Both the position numbers and the translations under genes were made by a program. The notes beneath the pieces are model-generated. The model ran no database searches. It saw nothing but the letters and a program-made list of their open reading frames with translations, and was not told the DNA's origin. Below are positions 52,733 through 60,979 of a stretch of 64,000 nt of DNA, piece by piece. Source of the stretch: Marinococcus luteus_A (lineage in GTDB: Bacteria; Bacillota; Bacilli; Bacillales; Marinococcaceae); contig NZ_JAXRUV010000008.1 of the NCBI RefSeq assembly GCF_034497705.1, positions 1 through 64,000 on the forward strand. Direction: 5' to 3'. Each line of letters begins with the position of its first letter. Positions within the stretch are counted from its first letter, which is position 1.

Positions 52733-54468
52733 CAGAACAATTAAATGTACAGCAGCTGTTAAGAGCTTATCGGAGCCGAAGTATAGAGCCCGAAGAAGTG
52801 ATAGCCGGCATTCTCGAAAGATCCGGGAAATATCAGCACAAAAACATTTGGGTGCTGCCTCCATCTAAAGAGCGGATTCAGCCTTATATTGACCGGCTGG
52901 CTGCCTTTTCACCGGAGGAGCTTCCGCTGTGGGGCGTACCGTTTGCTGTGAAGGATAATATCGACGTAGCGGGATGGCCGACAACAGCTGGCTGTGAAGC
53001 ATACACCTATACTCCGGAAAAGCACGCGACCGTAGTGAAGCGGCTCGTGGACGCCGGCGCCATTCCGGTTGGGAAAACCAATTTGGACCAGTTTGCGACA
53101 GGGCTCGTCGGCACACGAAGTCCCTACGGAGAAACGCACAACGGGCAGAAGGATGAATTGATCAGCGGCGGGTCAAGTGCAGGCTCTGCGGTAGCGGTAG
53201 CTTGCGGTCTGGCTGCCTTTTCCCTAGGTACAGATACTGCAGGGTCCGGGCGGGTGCCGGCCGCACTGCATGGGCTGATCGGGTGGAAATCATCCCTTGG
53301 CGCCTGGCCGATCGCCGGCGTCGTGCCGGCATGTGAAAGCCTGGACTGTGTGACGGTATTTGCCTGGGGGATAAATGATATTCCTCTTGTAGATCAGGTA
53401 GCCCGAGGTGTCGACCTGAATGATCCCTGGTCGAAGCCGTTCGGTCATTTAAAGAAGCAAAAACCGAAAAAATGGCTGCTGCCGGAAGAAGAACCAGAAT
53501 TTTACGGCCCATATGAGGAGCAGTACCGAAAAGCATGGAAAAAAACAGTGGAGCAGCTTGAAGCAGGAGCAGAGGAAGTAGCCTATATAAATACGTCCAT
53601 ACTAAGCGAAGCGGCATCGGTGCTGTATGACGGTCCCTGGATTGCCGAACGCTGGGCAGGACTTGGCTCATTTGTGAAAAAACACCGCAATGAAGTTTTC
53701 CCAGTAACCGAAAAAGTGCTTTCCAAAGGAGAGGGCAGGGCATATGGGGCAGCAGAGCTGTTCGAAGCGATGCACCGGCTGCAGGAAATTAAGCACCGTA
53801 CCGGGCAGTGGCTCGAAAACAATGTGCTCGTGCTTCCGACATGTGGAGGGACGTGGACAAGAGAACAGGTTCGAAAAGACCCGGTACAGACAAACAGTGA
53901 CATGGGGAAATATACGAATCACTGCAATCTGCTTGATATGAGTGCGATAGCACTTCCTGGCGGGGAAGCAGCACCGGGGGTACCTTTTGGTGTGACGTTG
54001 TTCAGCCGTTCAGACGCAGAAAGTCTGCTCATGGGTGCGGCGGAAAGCTGGCAGCGGACAGAGCTTTCTTTGCCGGAAGAACCAGCCGAAAAGCTGATTG
54101 CTGTATGCGGGCTCCATATGAGAGGTTTTCCGCTTGAAAAGCAGATGACAGAGCACCGGGCCGAATTCGTGGAAGAAGCATCGACAGCCCCGAAATATAA
54201 ACTGATCCGCCTGAATAGCGAACCGGCCAAGCCCGGCTTAATACGGGAGCAGACGGGAGAAGAAATTGAGGTTGAGCTGTGGCGGATGCCGATCGGGGAG
54301 GTGGGGAAGTTTGCCGCAAAGATTCCTGCTCCGTTAGGTATCGGCACGGTCAAGCTGAACGATGGACGCAGCGTGATGGGCTTTATTTGCGAAAGCAGTG
54401 CCGAAGGAGAAGATATCAGCTCCTTCAAGGGCTGGAAAAACGCAGAGGCGGCTAAATCATCGACGTAA
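52729..54468 (+). CDS. atzF: Allophanate hydrolase
   Basis: A 579-residue amidase-signature protein. Catalytic residues are K75 (VKDNID), the Ser pair in ISGGSSAGS (S149-S150) and nucleophile S173 in TDTAGSGR. A C-terminal allophanate hydrolase domain (about 460-570) is present. It hydrolyses allophanate to ammonia and CO2, the final step after carboxylation and deimination. Its ATG overlaps the carboxylase stop (ATGA), so expression is coupled. Confidence 0.93.
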   Translation: MTEQLNVQQLLRAYRSRSIEPEEVIAGILERSGKYQHKNIWVLPPSKERIQPYIDRLAAFSPEELPLWGVPFAVKDNIDVAGWPTTAGCEAYTYTPEKHATVVKRLVDAGAIPVGKTNLDQFATGLVGTRSPYGETHNGQKDELISGGSSAGSAVAVACGLAAFSLGTDTAGSGRVPAALHGLIGWKSSLGAWPIAGVVPACESLDCVTVFAWGINDIPLVDQVARGVDLNDPWSKPFGHLKKQKPKKWLLPEEEPEFYGPYEEQYRKAWKKTVEQLEAGAEEVAYINTSILSEAASVLYDGPWIAERWAGLGSFVKKHRNEVFPVTEKVLSKGEGRAYGAAELFEAMHRLQEIKHRTGQWLENNVLVLPTCGGTWTREQVRKDPVQTNSDMGKYTNHCNLLDMSAIALPGGEAAPGVPFGVTLFSRSDAESLLMGAAESWQRTELSLPEEPAEKLIAVCGLHMRGFPLEKQMTEHRAEFVEEASTAPKYKLIRLNSEPAKPGLIREQTGEEIEVELWRMPIGEVGKFAAKIPAPLGIGTVKLNDGRSVMGFICESSAEGEDISSFKGWKNAEAAKSST

Positions 54469-54511
54469 AAAAGCCAATTATGCAAAATGTTTCGCAGGGA
54501 GGAGCATATAA

Positions 54512-55978
54512 ATGAAGAACATAGCTGATGAGGATTTGGACCAGATGGAAAAAAATCCTGGAGACACAGCACCGCTCGAAGGGAAGGAACTGGATAAACA
54601 GAAAATCAGCCGGGGACAGCTGAGAAAAGGATTGATCAAATCATTCCTGCTGACCTCCATTGCTGTAATTGTTTTCTTTGTTCCGGTGGTAGTGGACGGG
54701 GAAACTGATGTCGTTTTCGGCTACTTGTACAACTTTCTTTTGAACCTTTCTGTGCCTTTTAGTTTGTGGCTGTTTACGGTCATGGTGCTTGCCAACGCCG
54801 TTACGAGTATTTACGTAAAGCTGTTTCCGGAACGCAGTGGACGGCTGCTGGATTACTACGGGGGCGACACAGGCGTACACATTTTCTTCTACGTGCTGGG
54901 TGCAGTCTTTATGTCAGTGTACGCTCTTCACGACAGCTTTGCCGGGTTCACTGGCCCGGTATGGATGGTGGGGCCGGATACAGGCGGCACGATTATCCCG
55001 TCGATTGTGCTTACCGTTGGCTGGATCATTCCGCTGGCCGCTGTGTTTATGCCGCTGCTGTTAAATTACGGGGCGCTTGATTTTATCGGTTCGATCCTGG
55101 AGCCGGTTATGCGACCACTGTTTAAGGTGCCTGGCAAAAGCACGATAGACGCTATTTCTTCTTTTGTCAGCTCATCTTCTGTTGCTATTTTAATTACAAG
55201 CAGTCTGTACCGGATGAATGTTTATACAAAGCGCGAAGCCATAGCAATTGCTACAAGCTTCAGCGCAGTCAGTGTCGGATTTGCAGTGCTTGTCATTAAC
55301 ACAGCAGAGTTAAGCCAGGATTTTCTGCAGGTGTACTTTTCCGGTATGCTGATTGCGTTTATTATTTCCTTCTTTATGATTCGGATCCCGCCCCTGTCGA
55401 AGCAGCCCGACGTTTATTTTGACGGACGGGAGCAGACTGAAGAAGAAAGACAGGGTGAGGCGCAGTTTGAGTTTGGCATTATTCCTCGCGGCTTTCAGCG
55501 CGCTGCCAAAAGGGCTGAAACAGCCCGGCCGCTTGGCTCAGAAGTGAAGACGAGTGTAGCGGGAGCACTTGGTGTGCTTCCGAGGGTGGTGGCCATGCTT
55601 GCTTCTATCGGTATCACCGGCCTGATCGTTGCTGAGTATACTCCGTTGTTTAACTGGCTCGGCATGCCGTTCATTCCACTTTTAAATATTCTCGGTGTGC
55701 CTAATGCGGCAATGATCGCCCCGTCGATCCCCGTGGGTATTGCTGAAATGTTTCTGCCGGTTCTTTTAATTGCAGGAGATCTGGCGGCACTCGAAGCAGG
55801 GGCGATTTATTTTGTAACGACGCTCTCGTTAGTACAGATCGTGTTCTTTTCTGAATCCATTGTTGTCATTAAAGCAACGAGAATGCCGGTAAAGCTCTGG
55901 GAACTGGTTGTCTGCTTCTTTCAGCGCACCTTAATCGCCATCCCCATTATTGCTTTGTTTATGCATATGATGTACTGA
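54512..55978 (+). CDS. YjiH-family nucleoside recognition (Gate) membrane protein, candidate guanidine transporter
   Basis: A 488-residue protein with an acidic soluble N-terminus (about 1-45) and about ten helices. Two Gate-like halves are visible: one around VDAISSFVSSSSVAILIT and one around VGIAEMFLPVLLIAG. YjiH proteins are of unknown substrate. It is the last gene of the guanidine operon, 43 nt after atzF with GGAGG upstream, and a terminator follows. Operon position suggests guanidine-linked transport or gating, but no experiment is known to me. Confidence 0.87.
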   Translation: MKNIADEDLDQMEKNPGDTAPLEGKELDKQKISRGQLRKGLIKSFLLTSIAVIVFFVPVVVDGETDVVFGYLYNFLLNLSVPFSLWLFTVMVLANAVTSIYVKLFPERSGRLLDYYGGDTGVHIFFYVLGAVFMSVYALHDSFAGFTGPVWMVGPDTGGTIIPSIVLTVGWIIPLAAVFMPLLLNYGALDFIGSILEPVMRPLFKVPGKSTIDAISSFVSSSSVAILITSSLYRMNVYTKREAIAIATSFSAVSVGFAVLVINTAELSQDFLQVYFSGMLIAFIISFFMIRIPPLSKQPDVYFDGREQTEEERQGEAQFEFGIIPRGFQRAAKRAETARPLGSEVKTSVAGALGVLPRVVAMLASIGITGLIVAEYTPLFNWLGMPFIPLLNILGVPNAAMIAPSIPVGIAEMFLPVLLIAGDLAALEAGAIYFVTTLSLVQIVFFSESIVVIKATRMPVKLWELVVCFFQRTLIAIPIIALFMHMMY

Positions 55979-55982
55979 TCAA

Positions 55983-56010
55983 AAAAGACGCCTTTTGCGG
56001 GCGTCTTTTC
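55983..56010 (+). terminator. Rho-independent terminator of the guanidine operon
   Basis: AAAAGACGCC pairs with GGCGTCTTTT, flanked by A-run and T-rich tail. It lies between the operon and the convergent GNAT gene. Confidence 0.85.
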
Positions 56011-56023
56011 GCTTGCACTCACG

Positions 56024-56773
56024 TTATTGAAAAATAGCGGTGTACTGAAAGCCGAGCCGTTTGTAGTTCTGCCTTCGGTACATGTCACGCGGGGTATCCT
56101 CCTGGTCTGCGACGAGAAAGATCGCTTTATCCGGAAAAAGGTTCATGGCAAACTGCTGAAGGGCGTGGCCGATGCCTTTTCGCTGCAGTTCATCGTGTAC
56201 AAACAGGTTATCCATTTCTACAGCATGGTCGCCGGCAATCAGTTCCACAAAGCCGGCAGGTCGTCCGTGGTGGTAGGCGATCAGCTGAATAAACGAAGCA
56301 TCATAAAACTGCTGTTCGAGCATGTGCTGTTTCTGGGCCGCATACGCTTCGCCGAGAGGGAGGTCCTGCTCAAGCTGCATCGCGAGAAAAGCGGGCAGGT
56401 TTTCAACATCGACGCGCTGGATATCGCATCCTTCAGGGTCTTTTTTTCGCGGAAAGTCATCCGGCCGGATGGCGTACAGCTCCATGACGCTCACATCATA
56501 CAGGGTGCTGTGCAGATACTGATTTAATGCCAGTGGGAGCTCTGTATTCGGCGGAAAATGAAATTTCAAATGCTTTTGGCCCCGGGCTCTGTGAAAATCG
56601 CGTAAGTAAGCTTCGATTTCCTGGAAGTAATCAGGAGCCGGCATCTGTTTAAATGAAATAAAATTGCTGTCGAAATGATCCTTCCATTCCATGGAATGGT
56701 AGTGCCGGTAATCGCGGTGGTTTTCGATGAGCGACCCCGGAGTATGCACATGGTGAAACGTAATGGGAATCAC
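56024..56773 (-). CDS. GNAT-family acetyltransferase with N-terminal extension
   Basis: A 249-residue protein. A non-GNAT N-terminal half (about 1-110) precedes a GNAT domain, where VEMDNLFVHDELQRKGIGHAL gives the acetyl-CoA loop (RKGIG) and a C-terminal YKRLGF motif closes the fold. The start is GTG, with AAAGG nearby, and is not fully certain. Substrate unknown. Divergent from a decayed gene. Confidence 0.8.
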   Translation of the reverse strand: MIPITFHHVHTPGSLIENHRDYRHYHSMEWKDHFDSNFISFKQMPAPDYFQEIEAYLRDFHRARGQKHLKFHFPPNTELPLALNQYLHSTLYDVSVMELYAIRPDDFPRKKDPEGCDIQRVDVENLPAFLAMQLEQDLPLGEAYAAQKQHMLEQQFYDASFIQLIAYHHGRPAGFVELIAGDHAVEMDNLFVHDELQRKGIGHALQQFAMNLFPDKAIFLVADQEDTPRDMYRRQNYKRLGFQYTAIFQ

Positions 56774-56809
56774 GGATATCAGGCCTTTCAGTGGTGTAAT
56801 AAAGAAATG

Positions 56810-57218
56810 TTATTTTACGGGAGCTGTTACGATAATAATTGTACTTTTGTCTTTTTCAAAATTCCAGTCGATAAAAATATCTTCCACTTTCGCACCTAAA
56901 AGGCCGGTAAAAAAATCCTCCTCCATGAATATTTCCTTTTCGAGCTCGCGTTTGGCAATTTTTAAAACGTCCTCGTATCTAAGGACAATCAGCCTTTTTC
57001 AATGGGTACGAGTATGCCGGTCCGTACAATCAGTATCGCCCGGTTGTTCACCTGTACCGCGATGCTCCTCGATGGAAGACATGAATTCGCGAAGGAAAAC
57101 AATGGCATAGGTTCCCCAGGTTCACATAGGCCGCCTGGGGCCCTTTTCCAAAAGAATCCCTGAGAAGACGTCCAACGTAGCTCGCAATATCCTTTTGTTT
57201 CGCTTGAATATCAATCAC
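56810..57218 (-). pseudogene. Broken DUF2294/MpsC-type gene
   Basis: A GTG start with AAAGGGG upstream begins IASYVGRLLRDSFGKGP, typical of DUF2294. The likeness then continues in other frames: FLREFMSSIEEH in a second frame, RAILIVRTGILVPIEK in a third, and AKRELEKEIFMEED through IFIDWNFE back in the second, with stops between. At least three lesions are needed. The C-terminal part looks like a second repeat of the domain, so a deletion is likely too. Confidence 0.75.
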
Positions 57219-57492
57219 TGGAATTCCCCTTTATTGTTAATATTTTATAATATATATAATAAAAAAGGTAGATATTTCATTATTTATATGATAATTTAAA
57301 TATATTGATCATAAGATTGTTGGAAATAATGCCGACGTTTCGTGACTTTTTCTTAAGTATCAGCAGTAATATAAAATGCCAGTATCATCGGCCGTATGAG
57401 AAAAGACAGAGTGCTTTTTCTTCACAGCCAGTATCAAGAGCTTTCTTGGTGCTGGCTTTTTAGTCCACTAACCTCTGGAGGAGATGGGTAAT
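57219..57492. other. AT-rich intergenic region with strong hairpin
   Basis: An AT-rich run (57232-57305) is followed by non-coding sequence and the hairpin at 57426-57462, then the ribosome site of the 81-residue gene. It could be an attenuated leader or small RNA. Confidence 0.4.
57426..57462 (+). terminator. Terminator hairpin upstream of a gene
   Basis: AGCCAG/CTGGCT and TCAAGA/TCTTGG arms form a two-part stem, followed by five T. It lies 30 bases ahead of the 81-residue gene in the same direction. Confidence 0.7.
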
Positions 57493-57738
57493 ATGGAGCT
57501 TCGATACGCGTACTGGTGCGATAGAAAATTAAGTGAAGTCATTGTCGGAAGGGAAACGGATTTGGATTATTTAAAGAAAAAGGGATACATGATTTATTTC
57601 TGTCGTGACAATGCTGAACTGTACAATGCCGTAAAAAGCTACCGGATGCAGGAGTGGATCATCACCATAGTATCTGAATTACCTGAATTTTCCGAACTTC
57701 TCCATCATGAATACACACGGGAAAATATGCATGTGTAA
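57493..57738 (+). CDS. Orphan 81-residue soluble protein
   Basis: A soluble 81-residue protein. The ATG at 57493 has GGAGGAG upstream; an ATG at 57484 is too close to it. The sequence contains two Cys (residues 9 and 37), a YLKKKGYMIYFC core and an acidic C-terminus ending in HHEYTRENMHV. No family recognised. A terminator-like hairpin lies in its leader, which hints at regulated expression. Confidence 0.55.
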   Translation: MELRYAYWCDRKLSEVIVGRETDLDYLKKKGYMIYFCRDNAELYNAVKSYRMQEWIITIVSELPEFSELLHHEYTRENMHV

Positions 57739-57795
57739 TGCATTATTCCACCCAGTCACTATAACATACAAGCAGAACACAGAGCATTCCAGACC

Positions 57796-58422
57796 CTACG
57801 TGAACCTGGCACAAAGGCCGGCAAGGGCATAGAAATGCTGTCGGATCAAAGGTTCAAGTGACCGGTTATACAGGCTCGCTGCCGGATGATACAGCGGGAA
57901 AATCATATAGTGCTCCCGGCTCCATATGTACTCCTCCGCTGTAGCGTTCATCTGCCGAATAGGGGACATGAAGTATTTGCCGGCCGTATCAGGCATGCGC
58001 GGTGAACGCCCGAACAGCCGCCAGTACGGGGTGCGCCCCATCGGACACAGAATCTTCGGCGAAGCCGAGCGGATCTCCCAATCGAGAAGCGGGGCATGGG
58101 CCATAATTTCCTTTTGGTTCGGTGTGCGGTTATATTTGCGCGGGGCACCGGACGGCGTTTTGCCCCAACGGTACGGACGGCTTTTAATCGTGCGGGTGAC
58201 GTAAATGCCCTCCAACGGAAATGGCAGAGCCTCCAAATAGGACAGAAACTGCCTCCCGGCGCGTCCGTCGTAAGGGCCGCCGCCTGTAATTTCCGTTTCA
58301 CCCGGAGCCTCGCCGATCATCATGACGACAGGATCGACCGGGTTTGGCCCGTTAAGAAAACCTTCACACCGATGTCCCTCCATTCTTTTTTTCGCTTCTT
58401 TCACTGCGGCTTCTGGCAGCAT
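57796..58422 (-). CDS. Uracil-DNA glycosylase family protein, copy 2
   Basis: A 208-residue paralogue of the protein at 34711. It shares RCEGFLNGPNPVDP, IGEAPGETE (motif A, about 36-44), RKYNRTPNQKEIMAHAP and FPLYHPAASLYNRSL (motif B). Three cysteines occur, not in the spacing of a 4Fe-4S family 4 enzyme. AGGAGG precedes the ATG at 58422; an in-frame ATG at 58440 overlaps it. Role in base excision repair is inferred. Confidence 0.85.
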   Translation of the reverse strand: MLPEAAVKEAKKRMEGHRCEGFLNGPNPVDPVVMMIGEAPGETEITGGGPYDGRAGRQFLSYLEALPFPLEGIYVTRTIKSRPYRWGKTPSGAPRKYNRTPNQKEIMAHAPLLDWEIRSASPKILCPMGRTPYWRLFGRSPRMPDTAGKYFMSPIRQMNATAEEYIWSREHYMIFPLYHPAASLYNRSLEPLIRQHFYALAGLCARFT

Positions 58423-58514
58423 ATGTATTCCCTCCTGCATACGTCCTGACTTTTCTATACCCGGGCGCGAAATATTCCATACTTGTGATAGGATATATGA
58501 AGGAGGTGGGGCGC

Positions 58515-59243
58515 GTGCAGCAGAAGCACATTATGTGGTTTGACATTATATTTTACGTCGTGTTTCCAATCTTTATCTGGAACATGGCGCGGGATTATAC
58601 AGGTGATTATATAGCGATGCTTATATCCTCGGTACCGGGGATTATTTATACAGTGTACCGCTTCGTACTGCTGAAAAAGGTGAATACGTTCGGGATCTAT
58701 ATGATCGCTACCCTGATTATCGGCACCGTCCTCGATCTTATTGCCGGCGGCGGATTGCAGCTTTTGTGGAATAATATTTACTACGATTTTGTTATGGGTG
58801 CGTTTTTTATTTTAACCGTCATTTTCATGCGGCCGATCTGGCTCTTTTTCACCGTTGATTTTATGGAGCTGCAGGGCGGGGACCGCCAGCAGCTGAAAAA
58901 GCAGTTTTACGTGCGCAAATACTTATGGGTGTTTCAGGCGATCACGCTGTTTTTTGCCCTTCGGGAATTTATTCTCGCGTTCGTTAAAATCTGGCTTGTG
59001 CAAAGCTATGGCGTGGAAGCCTTCGACGAAGGTATTATTCTGCGGCAGGTGCTTTCGTGGACCATGAGCTTTATCGCGGTTGTCGGGTTTATCTTTATTG
59101 CCAAATGGCTGCATGAAGACGGTATCGACGCCGGGGAAATCACCAACAGCGGTCAAAATGCCGAAAACGAAGAGCAGGACGGAGAAAAAGAGGAAGAAAC
59201 GCTGGAAAACGAGCGGAAAAAAACATCTGATCAACGAACGTAA
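58515..59243 (+). CDS. VC0807-like membrane protein
   Basis: A 242-residue protein with about six helices (to residue 205) and a charged, Glu-rich C-tail. The overall pattern, with DIIFYVVFPIFIWNM, GIIYTVYRF and LRQVLSWTMSF segments, resembles the VC0807 family of unknown function. AAGGAGG with eight bases of spacing favours the GTG at 58515; an ATG at 58485 is also in frame. Terminator follows. Confidence 0.7.
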   Translation: MQQKHIMWFDIIFYVVFPIFIWNMARDYTGDYIAMLISSVPGIIYTVYRFVLLKKVNTFGIYMIATLIIGTVLDLIAGGGLQLLWNNIYYDFVMGAFFILTVIFMRPIWLFFTVDFMELQGGDRQQLKKQFYVRKYLWVFQAITLFFALREFILAFVKIWLVQSYGVEAFDEGIILRQVLSWTMSFIAVVGFIFIAKWLHEDGIDAGEITNSGQNAENEEQDGEKEEETLENERKKTSDQRT

Positions 59244-59245
59244 AC

Positions 59246-59274
59246 AAAAAGCAGCCGGCGCCGGCTGCTTTTTT
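59246..59274 (+). terminator. Rho-independent terminator
   Basis: AAAAAGCAGCCGG and CCGGCTGCTTTTT form a perfect stem with almost no loop, plus a T-run. Confidence 0.85.
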
Positions 59275-59382
59275 AGGTTGTTGGGAGGCGGATGGGGAAT
59301 GGAAACGGGTGGAAATGACAGCCGGAAATCGGTAAAATAGCAGGGACATGTTTGTTTTTTACAGAAAGCGGGCTGCATACAT

Positions 59383-60147
59383 ATGGATGAGTTTTCATTA
59401 TCGGTATTATTGTTTTTAGTTTTGATCGGTTTTCTCGCCGCATTTGTGGATGCGGTAGTCGGCGGGGGCGGGCTGATTGCCATGCCGGCGCTTCTGTTTA
59501 CGGGTATGTCGCCGCAGACGGCGCTTGGAACGAATAAGCTTGCAGGCACGATGGGCTCCGGGACGAGTATGATTTCGTTTCTCCGGCACGGCCAGATTAA
59601 TAAGCGCCTCGTGTTTACGCTTTTCCCCCTGGCGTTTGTGGGTTCGGTCCTGGGTGTAATCGTCGTGCAGCGGATCCCGCCCGATATTCTGGAGCCGATC
59701 ATTTTAATTCTGCTTGTCGTGGTGACGATCTATACGCTTGTGAACAAAAATCTGGGCAGCCTGTCCACGTTTCAGAGCATCACTCGGAAGGTGTGGATCG
59801 TTGGTGCGCTTGTTGCTGTGATCCTCGGATTTTATGACGGCTTTCTCGGACCGGGGACGGGCTCGTTTTTGCTGTTTGCCTTTATTTTTCTTGGCTTCAA
59901 CTTTGTCGAAGCTGCCGGAAACGCCAAGGTGCTGAATTTTGCAAGTAACATTGGCGGGCTGCTCGCGTTTATCTGGTTTGATTCGATTCATTATGCGTAC
60001 GGTCTGCCGATGGGGGCTGCGATGATTGCCGGTGCATACGTCGGCGCAAATGTCGCCATTAAAAAAGGCTCGGCCTACGTGAAGATGCTGTTTATCATCG
60101 TAACCATCGCTTTAATCGCTAAAAACGCCTGGGATTATTTAATGTAA
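59383..60147 (+). CDS. TSUP-family permease (TauE/SafE)
   Basis: A 254-residue, eight-helix TSUP protein. FVDAVVGGGGLIAMPALL in helix 1 and GFYDGFLGPGTGSFLLF in the second repeat are the duplicated family motifs, with GTNKLAGTMGS and GNAKVLNFASNIGGL. It probably exports sulfite, sulfonate or organic acids. The ribosome site is weak, so the start is less certain. A terminator lies on each side, so it is monocistronic. Confidence 0.88.
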   Translation: MDEFSLSVLLFLVLIGFLAAFVDAVVGGGGLIAMPALLFTGMSPQTALGTNKLAGTMGSGTSMISFLRHGQINKRLVFTLFPLAFVGSVLGVIVVQRIPPDILEPIILILLVVVTIYTLVNKNLGSLSTFQSITRKVWIVGALVAVILGFYDGFLGPGTGSFLLFAFIFLGFNFVEAAGNAKVLNFASNIGGLLAFIWFDSIHYAYGLPMGAAMIAGAYVGANVAIKKGSAYVKMLFIIVTIALIAKNAWDYLM

Positions 60148-60148
60148 G

Positions 60149-60173
60149 AAGTCTTCAAAAGAAGGCTTTTTTA
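60149..60173 (+). terminator. Rho-independent terminator
   Basis: AAGTCTTC pairs with GAAGGCTT (one G-T pair) around AAAA, followed by six T. Confidence 0.75.
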
Positions 60174-60278
60174 TTTTTCTTAAATTTTTTTAAATAAAAG
60201 TGATCCAATCAAAAACTTCGTGCGTAAACTGAGTAGTTCTTGCAAAAAAGCATCATGCAGGTAAAGAAGGCAGGCGGT

Positions 60279-60832
60279 ATGAAGCATTGGATAGTAACGG
60301 TGCTTACAGCTGCTGTGATATCTATCGCCATTGGCTTCGGTGTCTACGCCCTCCTTCCTGTATTTTCTCCGCCGCCGGAAACGGAAGTACTTTCGGGGGA
60401 ACCGGCGGGAGAGGAAAAAGCTTCAGAAACAGATACGACCGCTCCGGCAGAAAAAGAAAGCGTGACCGGGGTGGAGGAAGTGGCTGCTTCTGCAGAAAAA
60501 GAGGATATATCGCTCTCTGACCCTGAAGAGTTATCTGTTCCATCCATCGATGTCTCGGCTCCCTTAGAGCCGGTAGGGGTTTTGGACAATGGACAGATGG
60601 GCGTACCCTCGAGCGAAAAAGGAGTAGCCTGGTTCGAGCCGGGTCCGGAGCCGGGAGAGAAAGGCAATGCCGTGATGGCAGGCCACGTAGATAGCATTGA
60701 CGGACCTTCTGTATTTTTCTGATCACCTGCACCGGCACGTTCGAACAGGAACATGGGACGCATGATGAACGGCTCGTCATTTATACGAAGCTTACAGAAG
60801 AAAGTGAACAGAGGCTTTTGGCAGCAGATTAA
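60279..60832 (+). pseudogene. Class F sortase with internal deletion and frameshift
   Basis: The N-terminal signal/anchor helix (about 5-27), an acidic linker and the start of the sortase F domain are intact up to GNAVMAGHVDSIDGPSVFF, including the catalytic His. A stop then follows, and the next codons in another frame read LITCTGTF, the catalytic Cys motif, ending at 60832. About 60 residues between His and Cys are missing. The protein cannot be active, so this is a deletion pseudogene of a wall-anchoring transpeptidase. Confidence 0.85.
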
Positions 60833-60848
60833 CACATCGATGGATATA

Positions 60849-60893
60849 AAGGAGAGCGATTGAGCAACCGGGGCCTCAATCGCTCTCCTTTTA
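60849..60893 (+). terminator. Rho-independent terminator
   Basis: AAGGAGAGCGATTGAG pairs with CTCAATCGCTCTCCTT, followed by TTATTTAT. It follows the sortase pseudogene. Confidence 0.88.
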
Positions 60894-60979
60894 TTTATGT
60901 TTTCCCGACTGTGTTTGGGTTTGCCCTCCATCTCCGGTACAATGGAAAAAGCAGTGTGAACAAACAGGAGGGGACCGAA

